A stretch of 64,000 bases of DNA from assembly GCA_039105265.1 (NCBI GenBank), contig JAPFFF010000055.1:744001-808000 (forward strand), read 5' to 3'. Shown in pieces: positions 11,697 through 22,593 of the stretch. The number at the start of each line of letters is the position of its first letter. Within the stretch, counting starts at the first letter, position 1. This stretch comes from Tritrichomonas musculus (Eukaryota > Parabasalia > Tritrichomonadida > Tritrichomonadidae). The notes under the pieces were generated by a model, which saw only the letters and a list, made by a program, of their open reading frames with translations, did no database searches and was not told where the DNA came from. The position numbers and the translations under genes are program-made.

Positions 11697-13644
11697 GGGT
11701 AAAGTTGGCTTTTCTTTTTTTTGAAATCTTTTAATTTATTCTATGTGCTGCTTGAATGAATTGTATGATCATTGAATTTATTTCTATGTAAATTCAATCT
11801 TTTCTGAGGGGCATTCAAATGAACAGAAAAAAAAGAGCTCCACAGAGCTATCAAATCAATTTTTGTACAAAAAAGCATTACAACGTAATGTAAAATATTC
11901 TGAATTTTGGATATATAACAAAAAATGGTCCAAATCATGAAAAAAATAAAAAATGAAAATATCATAATCCAAAAAATATCAAGAAAACATTTTTTTACTA
12001 TAAAAAGTGCATATTTCTATTTTTAAACATATATACAAGGGGAATCATTTGTTTTTATCATATTTAATTTGAAGAAGACTGAATTACAATGCTTTTTTTT
12101 TTTTTTAATTTCGAAAAAAATATTTTTCTACTTAATTCTATTGATATTGGTTGATATATATTTTTTATACGAATATTTTAGATTGATATTCGATATTCAT
12201 TAAGAAAAATATTTGTTTTAAAATGCAATAAAATTATTTGAAAATTTTATCATGAAAATTTTGATGTTAGCAAGTCGGCTCTTCTCGAATAGGAAACTTT
12301 TTGGATTTGTACTAGGAAAATATAATTAATAGCATTTATTATAATAAAATGGCCCATTAAAAATTAGAAAATTTGAATCATGGAGAAAATTGAATATTGA
12401 TATTTCTGTGATTTTTTGATTTGATGGATTTTTCCTATTATATTTTATGTAGTATTTGATATATACATAAAATTAAGGAATCTAATTGCGTGTAAAATGA
12501 AAAATTGGCACTTTCAAATAAGTTTGTTTTTGAAAATATTGAAAGGGTTGAAAAGTTGAATAAAATCAAAAAATAAAAATATTTATCATATCTTATTATT
12601 AAAAAAGCAAAAATTATTATAATTTTTATATTAATTTATATATAATAATATATATATATTATTTATTAAATATTAATAATATAATGAATATGGAAATAAA
12701 TATTCTTTTTTTAAGTAAACTTAAAAATTCAATGGAGATAAATAATTTTGAATGAATGCTTTTTCGTTTTTTTATTCAAAATTGTGAGATAAAAAATGTT
12801 TTTATCTCAATAAATTTATCATAATTTATATATATAATATCAGCTAATAGACATAATAATTAATTAAACAACAAAAACATATATATCCATATATATTAAA
12901 AAATATTAATTTATTTTGAACAATAAACTAATTTATCAATTGAAACCATAGTTTATATTATTACTTAAGCTTTAATGCATTGCATAAAAATCAAAATAAA
13001 TAATTAAATTAGTATATTAATCCAAAAAAAAGTCGATTTTTTTTTTATTCTTCTATACATAAAAGAAAACAAGATACCAAACTATTTTTTTTCTATATTT
13101 AATTGGTTGATTGAATAGAAAAAGTATTATAATAACCATTTATCAATTGAAATAGCTATATATTTTTGCTGAATCCATACCAATGTTTTTATAAAATTTC
13201 CGAATAAATCCTTTTATTTACGAAATTAAATAATTTTAAAATTATAAGGTATTCCATATAAAATTTCATTACAAATATCTTTTTTATTTTCATATTGATT
13301 CAATAAAACTGTTTTTTGATGAGAGAAATTGGTTCACAATTTTTTGAAAGAAATTTTTTTTTATTCAATTATTTGAGAAAATAGAAATTCGAAAAAAACT
13401 ATCTAAACAAAAATATTCTTATTTAAAAAATTAATCTTAAATTAATTATATTTTTTTAAATTAAGATTATACATGATAATCTTAATGGATAAATTAAAAA
13501 ATGATTAAACGTTGATTTGATAAGAAATATATAAATTTTTTATATTTTAATGAAATATCAGATTTGCTATTAGCAAAAACTCATAGAATATTTTGAAAGA
13601 TATTACAAAAAGTGGAAAAAAGTTGAGAAAAGCCAACTTTACCC
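11697..13644. mobile_element. TTAA-flanked inverted-repeat element, 1.95 kb, non-coding
   Basis: The terminal inverted repeats GGGTAAAGTTGGCTTTTCT match over 19 bases at 11697 and, on the other strand, from 13644. Each is bordered by TTAA (11693-11696 and 13645-13648). The interior is AT-rich with no convincing protein. The family (piggyBac or Kolobok) is inferred from the TTAA target and GG start only. Confidence 0.7.
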
Positions 13645-13648
13645 TTAA

Positions 13649-14298
13649 TTTATTATATATATTAATTATTGTAAAAATTTTTGAATTACTTCATTGCACT
13701 TACTTTTACAATTTGAAAATATGTTTTTATAAATATATATACGTCCAATATGAAATATCAAAATTAAAAATAAAAAAAATATGAAAATAAAATGGAAATC
13801 TAAAAATAATTTCCTCATTACCTAACAGTTAATGCCATTTTATTATTCTACTTTAATTTATAATAATACCTTAATATATTAATAATATAAAATATTATTC
13901 TACCTAATAAAAATATAAAGTTATACTTATTTATAAAATAACTATCCTTATAACTTTTTGTGCAATGCATTCAATTATTTTGTTATAGATTTGAATTGAT
14001 TTAAATCAACGTGTTTTTTATCCATTCAATTTTTTTATCTAATTATCTAATAATATTTTGTAATTGTGTCTTATATTTAAATAAACAAATAAATATTTAA
14101 AATAAAAATAAGTTAAGAGGAATGATTTGACTTCAATATCAGAAAGCAAACCAATTATCTATCTCGAGAATCCGAAAATAACAAGCCTAGAGAAATATCA
14201 AAAAACTTTTTTTAATTATTAATAAATTAAAAGCATAAACAATAAATACCGATAGAATAGTGTTTTTAATAATGTACATATATAGTTAAAAGACAGTT
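13649..14298. other. AT-rich intergenic, no gene seen
   Basis: Only A/T-rich DNA was seen between the TTAA element and the 3' end of the Wee1-like kinase gene. Confidence 0.5.
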
Positions 14299-15354
14299 TT
14301 AATCAAATTGGGAAACTTGAGGCATTTGACAAATTTCATATGATGTTGGCCTTTGAGAAGGTACAGATGAAAGCATACGATTAATAAGATCAACAAGGGC
14401 AGGTGAACACCAACATTCATATTTTGGCACGTTTTCTTCTAAATTGTATTGCTCATTCACTTTGGAGACCAAAAAATTAATTTGCTGACCATTTAGTGAT
14501 TGAATCTTTTCAGAAGAAGTAGACGCTTTCTTAAAGTTTAATTTTAACTTATCATGACGTAAAGGAGAATAGCCTGGGGTTCCTCCTCGTGGTGCTGCTT
14601 TACCAGAGGCAACCTCGAGTAAAACAACACCCAAACTAAAGATATCTGTTTGCTGATTAACAATTCGCGAATGTGGATAATTTAAAGCTTCAAGAGAGAC
14701 ATACGGTCCAGATCCCTCCTTTCCAACTTCAAACTCGCCAACTTTTGTTATAGTTCCAAAATCACTCAATTTGAAACAATTGTTTGAAATCAAAATATTT
14801 GTCGGGGAAACATCAAGGTGCATCCAATTTTCTCGGTGGAGTTCCAATAGAGCATGGGAAATATCGTGTATCAGCTTCCATATGATTTCTTCAGGCCAGA
14901 AGATCATTGACCCCATCAAATTCCTAATATCTCCATTTTCGCAGAATTCTGTCTGAAGGACAACTTTTCTTGTTGCTGGCAATTCATAAAATGATATTGC
15001 TTTTAATAAATAAGGGCATTGGCTATTAATTAAGTTACGTTTTTCATACTCGCATCGTCCTCTTTTTATATAATTGGTAACTTTTAGTGCGTACTTGGTT
15101 CCATCTGTCGAAGACTTGCCAACATATACGTTTGAATTAGATCCACTTTTAATTGGAATTGATTGATCTAAAATAATTGATCCTTGCTCGTATAATATCG
15201 GTAAATCTGCTTCGGTAAGAAAAGATGATGAATGAGAATAGGCTGAAAAAGAAATTTTATCGCTTCCTTTTCCATTTTTATCTTGATATATGTCAATGTC
15301 ATCTAAATTATCAAAGCAATCAAAATCAGGTGTGGGAAAATCCGTAAAATTCAT
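14299..15354 (-). CDS. Wee1/Myt1-like protein kinase
   Basis: The 351-residue protein has a complete kinase fold. The glycine loop is at 68-80 (IKSGSNSNVYVGK), the ATP lysine at K91 (YALKV), the catalytic loop HLDVSPTN at 179-186, and DFG at 198-200. A GSGPYVSLEAL segment follows in the activation region. MHLDVSPTNILI and the GEFEVGKEGSGPYVSLE segment resemble Wee1/Myt1 kinases, which phosphorylate the CDK ATP site to hold cells before mitosis. The usual lysine two residues after the catalytic aspartate is serine here (DVSP), an unusual change that could weaken activity. The N-terminal 55 residues are acidic and Ser-rich, as in a regulatory tail. The start is the only ATG before the conserved region and has TCATTTTT nine bases upstream. 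A generic divergent kinase cannot be excluded. Confidence 0.82.
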   Translation of the reverse strand: MNFTDFPTPDFDCFDNLDDIDIYQDKNGKGSDKISFSAYSHSSSFLTEADLPILYEQGSIILDQSIPIKSGSNSNVYVGKSSTDGTKYALKVTNYIKRGRCEYEKRNLINSQCPYLLKAISFYELPATRKVVLQTEFCENGDIRNLMGSMIFWPEEIIWKLIHDISHALLELHRENWMHLDVSPTNILISNNCFKLSDFGTITKVGEFEVGKEGSGPYVSLEALNYPHSRIVNQQTDIFSLGVVLLEVASGKAAPRGGTPGYSPLRHDKLKLNFKKASTSSEKIQSLNGQQINFLVSKVNEQYNLEENVPKYECWCSPALVDLINRMLSSVPSQRPTSYEICQMPQVSQFD

Positions 15355-15357
15355 GAT

Positions 15358-15365
15358 AAAAATGA
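15358..15365 (-). promoter_or_regulatory. Initiator-like box of the Wee1-like kinase gene
   Basis: TCATTTTT lies a few bases upstream of the ATG, matching the known trichomonad Inr core (TCA then Py-T-A/T). Its proximity to the start codon fits the very short 5' leaders of this group. Confidence 0.4.
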
Positions 15366-17189
15366 TATCAAATAAATTTTATTAACAATTGACCAGAGAT
15401 TCTTTGAATTTAAGATAATATTCAGAAACTATAAAGTTTTTATTTGAATTTTTTGAGTGATATTTCCGTTTAGAAATAATTTTTGTTTCAATTTTTTTTA
15501 TTTTGATTCTAGTACGTTTAAAAATAAAAATGAAAAAGTCAAAATTTTCAAAAGTGTAATAATGTAAATTCATTTATGACTTATCAAAAAGTTTGTAGTA
15601 AAAAAAAAAATAGCCAACCATTTTTTCTCTTAAACAAAAAGCCAATTAAAAATATGATATGAAAAGAAGTTAAATGTTTGCTAGATTTAATTTATCAACT
15701 TGAGAAATAAAATATATAAGTGATATTAAAAAATTATAATCTTTCCAATGAGGAAAAAGTAGTCGATTTATGCTAATTATTGATATTGATATGGAATTAA
15801 TATATGCTTACCTCTTAAAAATAAACTTACTTTTTTTTTTTGACTTTTAAATTAAAACAAGAATTTTATTTTCTATTTATACTTTAAAATACTCAATAGA
15901 ATATTTTCATCAATACATTAGCATATTACTGTATTGATTGTCTTTGTTGATCATTGGAAAGAAAAAGAAAATTTTAAAGATTTTAATTTAAAAGTAGAAA
16001 TAATAAACGGATTATACAAGATGCCAATTTAAAATAATAAACGGCCTATAAGCATTTTTTCTTTTGTAAAGAATGAAATACCCAAAATACAATGATTACA
16101 ATAAAAAACCTAAATAAATGCGAAATCAGAGTAAGAACCCAGTTTAAAAAAAAATTTAAACCAATTTGGTTCAATTTATAGATTATGAAATTTTCTTTAA
16201 AAAATTATAGAAAAATGGATTTCCCCTTTATATATGAATACAAAAATACATTCTGATTCTATTTTATACATCATTTTTACGAATAACGATTATTAAAAAT
16301 CGATTCAATTTTAATAAAGAAGGTATAAAAGGAAATAAAAGTGAATTAATACCCAAATTGATATTTTTTTATAAAGGTATCGATACCTTCAAAGTCAATA
16401 ATGATACCTTTTTTTTTTTCATTCAAAGTCAATAATGAATAAGTAAATATGATAATGCATCTTCAACTTTTTAAATGAATTTTAAAGAATTCTAAATAAT
16501 TATTAGAAAGAATTTTACATCAATGTGGTCAATATAAATATTGTTGTTTGCCAAAATTGTTTTAAAATAATTTAATTTTTTACCTAAACATTAGAATAAT
16601 TATAACATTAACCTAATATCTATACGTTGAAAGACGTTATCTTTTTGATGATCAATTATGATTCAAAAAAATAAATGGAATGAATAATTTTTGAATAACT
16701 TCATAATATCCTTTCTTTATATTTGATCAATTAATATTATGCAAAATCATATTCTATTATCAATGATAGAATAATCAGAATAATCAAACATTTGATACAA
16801 TTACAGAATAAAATCATTTTTTAGTGATATTTAACTATTAAATGTAGATCATCAATTATTTGTATAAATGAAATATAATATAAAAATAAAAGATTGGATA
16901 ATTTTTATCGTTTTTTTATTGAAACCTTTTATTTTATTTCTTAAAACTGATTTATAATTTGAATATTAAATATCGAATAATTTTCGAATTAATATAGAAA
17001 TATTTTTTAAATTATGATATATAATTAATCTATATTTATTATATATATAATATATATTTATATTATTCATAAATTTAAAAAGATATAACTTTTTCATATG
17101 ATTCATTCGTTAAAATAAAACCCATTCAAAATATTTTTATTCTGATAATTATTTAAACAACTCTCAAAATTGAATGATAAGACATTCTA
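15366..17189. other. AT-rich intergenic, no gene seen
   Basis: No frame with family features was seen. A short direct repeat (CTTCAAAGTCAATAATGA..., 16387-16438, two copies) and homopolymer runs are all that stand out. Confidence 0.5.
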
Positions 17190-17197
17190 TCATTTAT
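17190..17197 (+). promoter_or_regulatory. Initiator-like box supporting the 17218 start
   Basis: TCATTTAT lies about 25 bases upstream of the ATG at 17218. A transcript starting here would exclude the upstream in-frame TTG at 17170, so the downstream ATG is preferred. Confidence 0.35.
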
Positions 17198-17217
17198 ATT
17201 TTTTTTTATTACAATTA

Positions 17218-18276
17218 ATGCAGTCATCTACTAAAACTCAAGAAAATGACGACAGATCTGATTCATTACTTGACGCAAAACTTTTTTCCATAATTCGTAA
17301 CTTTTCTCAATTTGCAAAAGCAATTAATGAAGAACAAAATGATCTTAATAATACCATGAACAATACAATTAATACAGTAAATACCTTAATAGATCAATTA
17401 AATGAAAATAAATCAGCATTAATGCGCGCTGAAGATGAAATTCAAAATTTGAAAGATGAAATAGAAAATTTAAAACAAGAAAACGAAAATTCTTCATCCG
17501 GAATACAAACAAGATCAGTACAGTTAGCTTCGCATTATGATCCACCACAAAATACACTAAATTCTACTATTAATAATGACATAATATCAATTAAAGATGA
17601 AATTAAGAAATTGAAAGAAAATCAGAAGGTATGCGATAAAATTTCGCACGATTTTAATTGTATAAAATACGAAGTTAAAAAAATAAAGGCCAATTCTAAA
17701 CTCCAAGCTCCAATTCAAAATACTATTACTGAGCGAAGCGTAAATAACGAAGAAATAACAGAACAAATTAATGATCTCAAGGAGCAAATTGAAGAAATTA
17801 AGAAAAAGAAGAAAAAGACCATTAAAAAACCTAAATTTGGATTTGGTAAAAAGAAAGAGAAGCGAATTTCTTTGTCTGATGACGAGCGAGTTGAATCCAA
17901 ATATCTTGGATCTTCTTCCGATGATGAGACAGAAACAACAGCTAGAGAGCCAGATTCAGCAGTCATCGATAAATTGAATATGCAGCAAAACGCTATTGAT
18001 GCCCTGAAATGTGATATGAAAAATCTTAAAGAAAACTGTGTATCTCCAGATGCCGTCAAGAAGATTAAGAAACAGATCAAGAAACTTAAAAAGAAGACTG
18101 ACATCTTAGAAAACAAAGCTTTAAGCAAGTCAAACGACAGCGATGACGAAGAAGCAAAAAGTAAAAAGACGAATGATCAAGAAAGTCCTGATGAAAGCGA
18201 GATATCGGTCAGCAATGTCAAAACAATGCGATCAGATGAACCTTCTGAGTCAAAGACGCAAGAAACATCGGATTAA
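17218..18276 (+). CDS. Charged coiled-coil protein of unknown function
   Basis: From the ATG at 17218 the protein has about 352 residues. After an acidic start it has heptad-patterned coils (LDQLNENKSALMRAEDEIQ, then LKDEIENLKQENEN). A second coil ends in a run of lysines followed by a Gly-Phe-Lys patch (KKPKFGFGKKKEKR). A Ser/Asp-rich linker (SLSDDE, SSSDDETETT) looks like casein-kinase-2 sites. A third Lys-rich coil and an acidic Ser/Glu tail follow. There is no membrane segment or signal peptide. I recognise no family. Composition suggests a scaffolding or cytoskeletal protein, which is inference. It may be regulated by phosphorylation of the acidic serine clusters. It ends about 160 bases from the tail of the convergent ankyrin gene. 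Confidence 0.7.
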   Translation: MQSSTKTQENDDRSDSLLDAKLFSIIRNFSQFAKAINEEQNDLNNTMNNTINTVNTLIDQLNENKSALMRAEDEIQNLKDEIENLKQENENSSSGIQTRSVQLASHYDPPQNTLNSTINNDIISIKDEIKKLKENQKVCDKISHDFNCIKYEVKKIKANSKLQAPIQNTITERSVNNEEITEQINDLKEQIEEIKKKKKKTIKKPKFGFGKKKEKRISLSDDERVESKYLGSSSDDETETTAREPDSAVIDKLNMQQNAIDALKCDMKNLKENCVSPDAVKKIKKQIKKLKKKTDILENKALSKSNDSDDEEAKSKKTNDQESPDESEISVSNVKTMRSDEPSESKTQETSD

Positions 18277-18436
18277 ACCTAATCAAAAACTCATTTAAAA
18301 AAATTCAATTACTATTAAAAAGTTTAACTTTTTGTAATAATTCAATATTTTATATTTTTTTTTTTTTTTTTTTAGTAATTTTAACTGAGACTAAAATAAA
18401 ACAAATGCACTCTTATATGACAATGTGCATCATCTT

Positions 18437-18514
18437 CTATACATTATTAATACTATTCTTTATAATCTGAATAATTTCTTGATTACCAATAAGAATGGAG
18501 AATTCAAGCGGAGT
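18437..18514 (-). pseudogene. Detached final ankyrin repeat of the upstream ankyrin gene
   Basis: Past the stop at 18548, the opposite strand from 18514 reads TPLEFSILIGNQEIIQIIKN then SINNV and a stop at 18437. This is a normal closing ankyrin repeat that would follow ...QSGKIDHKVT directly. It is separated from the frame by 69 AT-rich bases (18515-18583) carrying a stop and no GT...AG boundaries. The original gene therefore probably extended to 18437. Confidence 0.6.
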
Positions 18515-18547
18515 TAAATAAAAAAATATAAAAAGTAAAGAACACCA

Positions 18548-20815
18548 TTATGAATAAAAAAATATATATATGAATAAAACAACTGTCACTTTATGATCGA
18601 TTTTCCCACTTTGAATCAGAACTCTAACAACATCAGTATTTGAATTTCTAATAGCAATGTGAAGTGGAGTGAATCCAGTATTATCTTTCAAATTAACATC
18701 GGTTTTTTTATTTTCAATTAAATAACCAACAATTTCAACTAATCCGTTTTTTGCAGCAATATGAAGAGCTGTTGAACCATCAGGCGATCTCACGTTTGTA
18801 TCAGCTCTTTCTTGATTTAAGAAAGCACGCAAGAAATCAGATAAATTTGATATCACTATGCTGTGAATCAAATAATAACCTTCTTTATTAGGACGATTCA
18901 AATCCATTTTTTGACACTCACATATCAACATGAAAGTGTTCAGAAAAGCACCAATTGGATGCACGAAAGAAAGGTTATAACCAAGATCATCGACTTCATC
19001 AAAATCAACTTCATCTTCATATTTAGACAAAATCATTTTAAGAATGTCAAATTTACCTTCGCCTATTGAATATTTCAATGGTGATCTATTCCGAAAATCT
19101 TTAATATTTATATCAGCATCTTTATGATTTAGCATGGCAATGAATGTATCACAATCATTACTCTTACAAGCACCATGTAAAGGCGTATCTAAAAATTTAT
19201 CGGCAAGTGACCAATTGACATTCTTATGTGCAAGTAAAGTGTTTATTACATCAATTGAACAATTAGAAGCTGCATAAAAAAGTGGTGTCAAATTCAAATT
19301 GTCAAAAACATTGATATTTGCTCCATTTGCGATACAAAACAAAAGAATTAAAACATTATTGGCGGATGCTACTCGATGAATGATTGTTCCTGTCTGTAAA
19401 AAACTTTCTTCAAAATTGATAGGAATAACCGACAAAAGCCATTGAAAAAGTGACAATCTAAAACATTCCGCTATTAAGGATATAGAACCGATATCAAATG
19501 AATATCCGAGTTTTTGAAGGGTCACAATAATTGAATGAGAACCGCCAATAACCGCAAAATGCATCACTTTGAGACCAATGTCATCTTCAATCTCTGGATC
19601 TGCTCCGTTTTCAATCAGAAATTGAAAGCACTTTTCAGAGCCATAATAAGCAGCAAGCTGAAGAAGTGTGCATTTGTTCTTCAGCTGAGGATAACGAATG
19701 AAAATACTAACTCTCACTTTCATGTTATAATTGAGATCATATTCGTTATTTGCTTGATTTTTTTGATTGATGAAAAAAGTGACATCATCATGTCTTATTG
19801 CATATTGAGGCGTTCCTATTTGGAAGCCACAATTATCTAGGTTGAATTCATGATTATTCCAGTTGCTTTTGTCATTTTCTTTGAAATCATTCAAAAAGTT
19901 TTTGAATGAATAAGGAAGTTGCGAATAATGATTTTTCTTCTTCATTTCATGATATAACTTATCGTAAAGATGAGGGAAATGTTTCTTGATTAATGGTGCA
20001 AAATAGGCAAAAACAATCAAGTGTTCATATTCAACTGTTGGCGAATCATTAAAGAAAATTTCGAGGTAATTGAAAATTGCTTTGTCATTGAAAATTTGCA
20101 TGCATTTGTAAATACAATAAAGTCGCCATGGTTGCTTTGAAATTGACATTGTTATTGTAAATAATCTGTCTTTAAAGGTTTTCAAAATTAAACTCGATTT
20201 CATTATAAATTCATTGAAAAAAAGTTCGTTTTCTTCATTGTCAATTTTAATCGATTTTTGAACTCCTGTTTTGTCTTGATTAATCAATGAATAAATATGA
20301 TTTTCATCTTCATTTAAATCAATTTTGCTTCCATTTTGATTCAAGCTTTCACAGTAAATTAACGATCGTCGACGCGACGTTGCATGTACGTTTAAATTTA
20401 AGTCTGGCTTTTTGTCTTTTTTTGAATAAATTTGGCAGGTTTGATTCTTTTGTATAAGGTAATTAAAGGTAAAAAGAGTTAAATTGATGTTTTCTTTTTT
20501 GACAAACCCCATTTTTACAGATGTCTCTATTTTACTAGCATTTTGGATGATTTGGTATAATGAATATAATAGAAATGAATATTGGCCAACGTAAAATTCC
20601 CGATATTTGCAACATACAAATATATTATCAACTAATCGTTTGGTAAGCTCTGTATCTCTTAAAAATTTTGACTTTATTAGATTATCACATATCCATTCAA
20701 AGTTAGAATCATCGAGACCCATTAGTTTGTCTTGTAAATTAGAAATCAGCAAAGCTCTTTCAAGTCCTTCAGGTGATAAATATTTTTGAAGATTTTCTAG
20801 AGTAAATAAATTCAT
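18548..20815 (-). CDS. Large ankyrin-repeat protein (DUF3447-type)
   Basis: The 755-residue protein has a helical N-terminal half (about 1-330) of the type preceding ankyrins in trichomonad proteins. About ten ankyrin repeats follow, clearest at NKCTLLQLAAYYGSEKCFQF, LTPLFYAASNCSIDVINTLL, DTPLHGACKSNDCDTF, STALHIAAKNGLVEIVGYL and FTPLHIAIRNSNTDVVRVL. Ankyrin arrays bind other proteins; no enzyme domain is present. The family is hugely expanded in trichomonads, with no known partner here. The last residues (VLFIYIFFYS) come from an AT-rich interruption rather than a repeat, so this copy ends prematurely. It may still be functional, missing one repeat. The ATG at 20815 is the only reasonable start. 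A foldback element begins 73 bases upstream of it. Confidence 0.85.
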   Translation of the reverse strand: MNLFTLENLQKYLSPEGLERALLISNLQDKLMGLDDSNFEWICDNLIKSKFLRDTELTKRLVDNIFVCCKYREFYVGQYSFLLYSLYQIIQNASKIETSVKMGFVKKENINLTLFTFNYLIQKNQTCQIYSKKDKKPDLNLNVHATSRRRSLIYCESLNQNGSKIDLNEDENHIYSLINQDKTGVQKSIKIDNEENELFFNEFIMKSSLILKTFKDRLFTITMSISKQPWRLYCIYKCMQIFNDKAIFNYLEIFFNDSPTVEYEHLIVFAYFAPLIKKHFPHLYDKLYHEMKKKNHYSQLPYSFKNFLNDFKENDKSNWNNHEFNLDNCGFQIGTPQYAIRHDDVTFFINQKNQANNEYDLNYNMKVRVSIFIRYPQLKNKCTLLQLAAYYGSEKCFQFLIENGADPEIEDDIGLKVMHFAVIGGSHSIIVTLQKLGYSFDIGSISLIAECFRLSLFQWLLSVIPINFEESFLQTGTIIHRVASANNVLILLFCIANGANINVFDNLNLTPLFYAASNCSIDVINTLLAHKNVNWSLADKFLDTPLHGACKSNDCDTFIAMLNHKDADINIKDFRNRSPLKYSIGEGKFDILKMILSKYEDEVDFDEVDDLGYNLSFVHPIGAFLNTFMLICECQKMDLNRPNKEGYYLIHSIVISNLSDFLRAFLNQERADTNVRSPDGSTALHIAAKNGLVEIVGYLIENKKTDVNLKDNTGFTPLHIAIRNSNTDVVRVLIQSGKIDHKVTVVLFIYIFFYS

Positions 20816-20887
20816 TATGATTAAAAAACGATTACTTTATTCTGAAAATCACAAACGATTAAAATACATTCAAAATTTCAAATAAAA

Positions 20888-22516
20888 GGCTCTATGTAGA
20901 AGTATTGAATTTTCGTGCCTGCTTTTTGAAAGGGGGTGTGCAAATATCATCAGAAAAAAAATTGAATAAGGACGATCAAAATCGACCAAATAAATACACA
21001 AAACCAAAATTGAATTAAAAACGATACAATTATTCAAAAAGTAGAAACGATAAGCATTTTTATTATTGTGGCGCCTTTTTTAACAAGAACTCTGGGACTT
21101 AGATTTTGAACTTCTTCTGCAGGGATGTTCTCAGTCTATATCTTGGAGGTTTAGCTTGTGAATTCCTACTGCAGGGGGATTTACCAGCTAAATTTCTGAG
21201 ATTTAGAAATGTTGAACATTTTTTTGCGAGGAAGCTCATGTTTTAAGCTTTCTGGAACGTAAATTGTGAGATCTTCTGCAGAGATTTCACCATTTAAACT
21301 TCAGATTGACAATTTCAATTTCATCATCGGGATTAAAGTTTTACGGAATACAGCTTAGAGATGGAAAATAATAGCTGCTATAGTCCATGAACTATAATTT
21401 GCTGTTTTTATCATGAGATGCTTATTTATATTTAATAATTATTTAATATCTTTTTTAAATAATCCTCCAAATAAATAACTAAATTGTCTATTTTGCTCTC
21501 GATAAGTTCTAAAAATGCTTATTCCTTTCACTAGCTCATTCGTTTATACAATAATTTTAATATTTTTAAAATGATGATACATAAATAAAAATTGCATTTT
21601 ATTATTTGTTTAATTCTTCATTATTAAATCTTTTTGAGCATTTGTTGTATTTGATTTATAGAACTTTTAAGCCATTATCCATATTTTTAAAATAAATATT
21701 GGCAAAAAAAAAAAAATGCGTCATGAAGTCAATCGAACCAAAGTATTTTATTCTTTAACCATTAAGCAATTTTTATGAAAAAATAATTGAAATAATAATG
21801 TTTATTAATATTATATTAAATCATTATTAAGTAGAAGAGAATTCTCATAATTTAATCATTAAAGTTAACTTAAAGAATGTCATTAACTTGATTTTTATAT
21901 TCGCATAAGCAATGAATAAAAAGAACTAAGATGAATTAGACAAAAATCAAAAATGATAAAAAACATTTAAAAGCAAAATCAAGAAAAGAAATAAATACAC
22001 AGCAAATAATGGTTTATAGATTATAGCAGCTATTATTTTCCATCTCTAAGCTGTATTCCGTAAAACTTTAATCCCGATGATGAAATTGAAATTGTCAATC
22101 TGAAGTTTAAATGGTGAAATCTCTGCAGAAGATCTCACAATTTACGTTCCAGAAAGCTTAAAACATGAGCTTCCTCGCAAAAAAATGTTCAACATTTCTA
22201 AATCTCAGAAATTTAGCTGGTAAATCCCCCTGCAGTAGGAATTCACAAGCTAAACCTCCAAGATATAGACTGAGAACATCCCTGCAGAAGAAGTTCAAAA
22301 TCTAAGTCCCAGAGTTCTTGTTAAAAAAGGCGCCACAATAATAAAAATGCTTATCGTTTCTACTTTTTGAATAATTGTATCGTTTTTAATTCAATTTTGG
22401 TTTTGTGTATTTATTTGGTCGATTTTGATCGTCCTTATTCAATTTTTTTTCTGATGATATTTGCACACCCCCTTTCAAAAAGCAGGCACGAAAATTCAAT
22501 ACTTCTACATTCAGCC
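20888..22516. mobile_element. Long-TIR foldback element with 9-bp target duplication (Mutator-like)
   Basis: The arms at about 20888-21405 and 22000-22516 are inverted copies (about 518 bp). They begin GGCT, then two differing bases, then ATGTAGAAGTATTGAA, and enclose roughly 590 bp of AT-rich DNA. Almost no differences are visible over most of the arm length. The 9-bp direct repeat CAAATAAAA lies exactly outside (20879-20887 and 22517-22525). A 9-bp duplication plus long inverted arms is typical of Mutator-like elements. The arms are richer in GC than the loop and contain three spaced CTGCAG sites. There is no transposase. The element sits between the start of an ankyrin gene and the end of a kinase gene, under 80 bases from each. 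Confidence 0.88.
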
Positions 22517-22593
22517 CAAATAAAAACAAAACTATCGAAAAAATATAAATTTTCATAAAAAAGGAAAAAAAATGAATATAAAAATATACAAAT

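Noticed and set aside
11741-11965. 74-residue frame on the minus strand
   Set aside because: Low-complexity, Phe/Ile-rich translation of AT-rich DNA inside a TTAA-flanked element; no family features.
17170-17217. Upstream extension of the coiled-coil protein
   Set aside because: It would start on TTG and lies before an initiator-like box; the ATG at 17218 is preferred.
18515-18583. Intron in the ankyrin gene
   Set aside because: No GTATGT donor and no AG before the resumption point, unlike the intron at 22878-23058.
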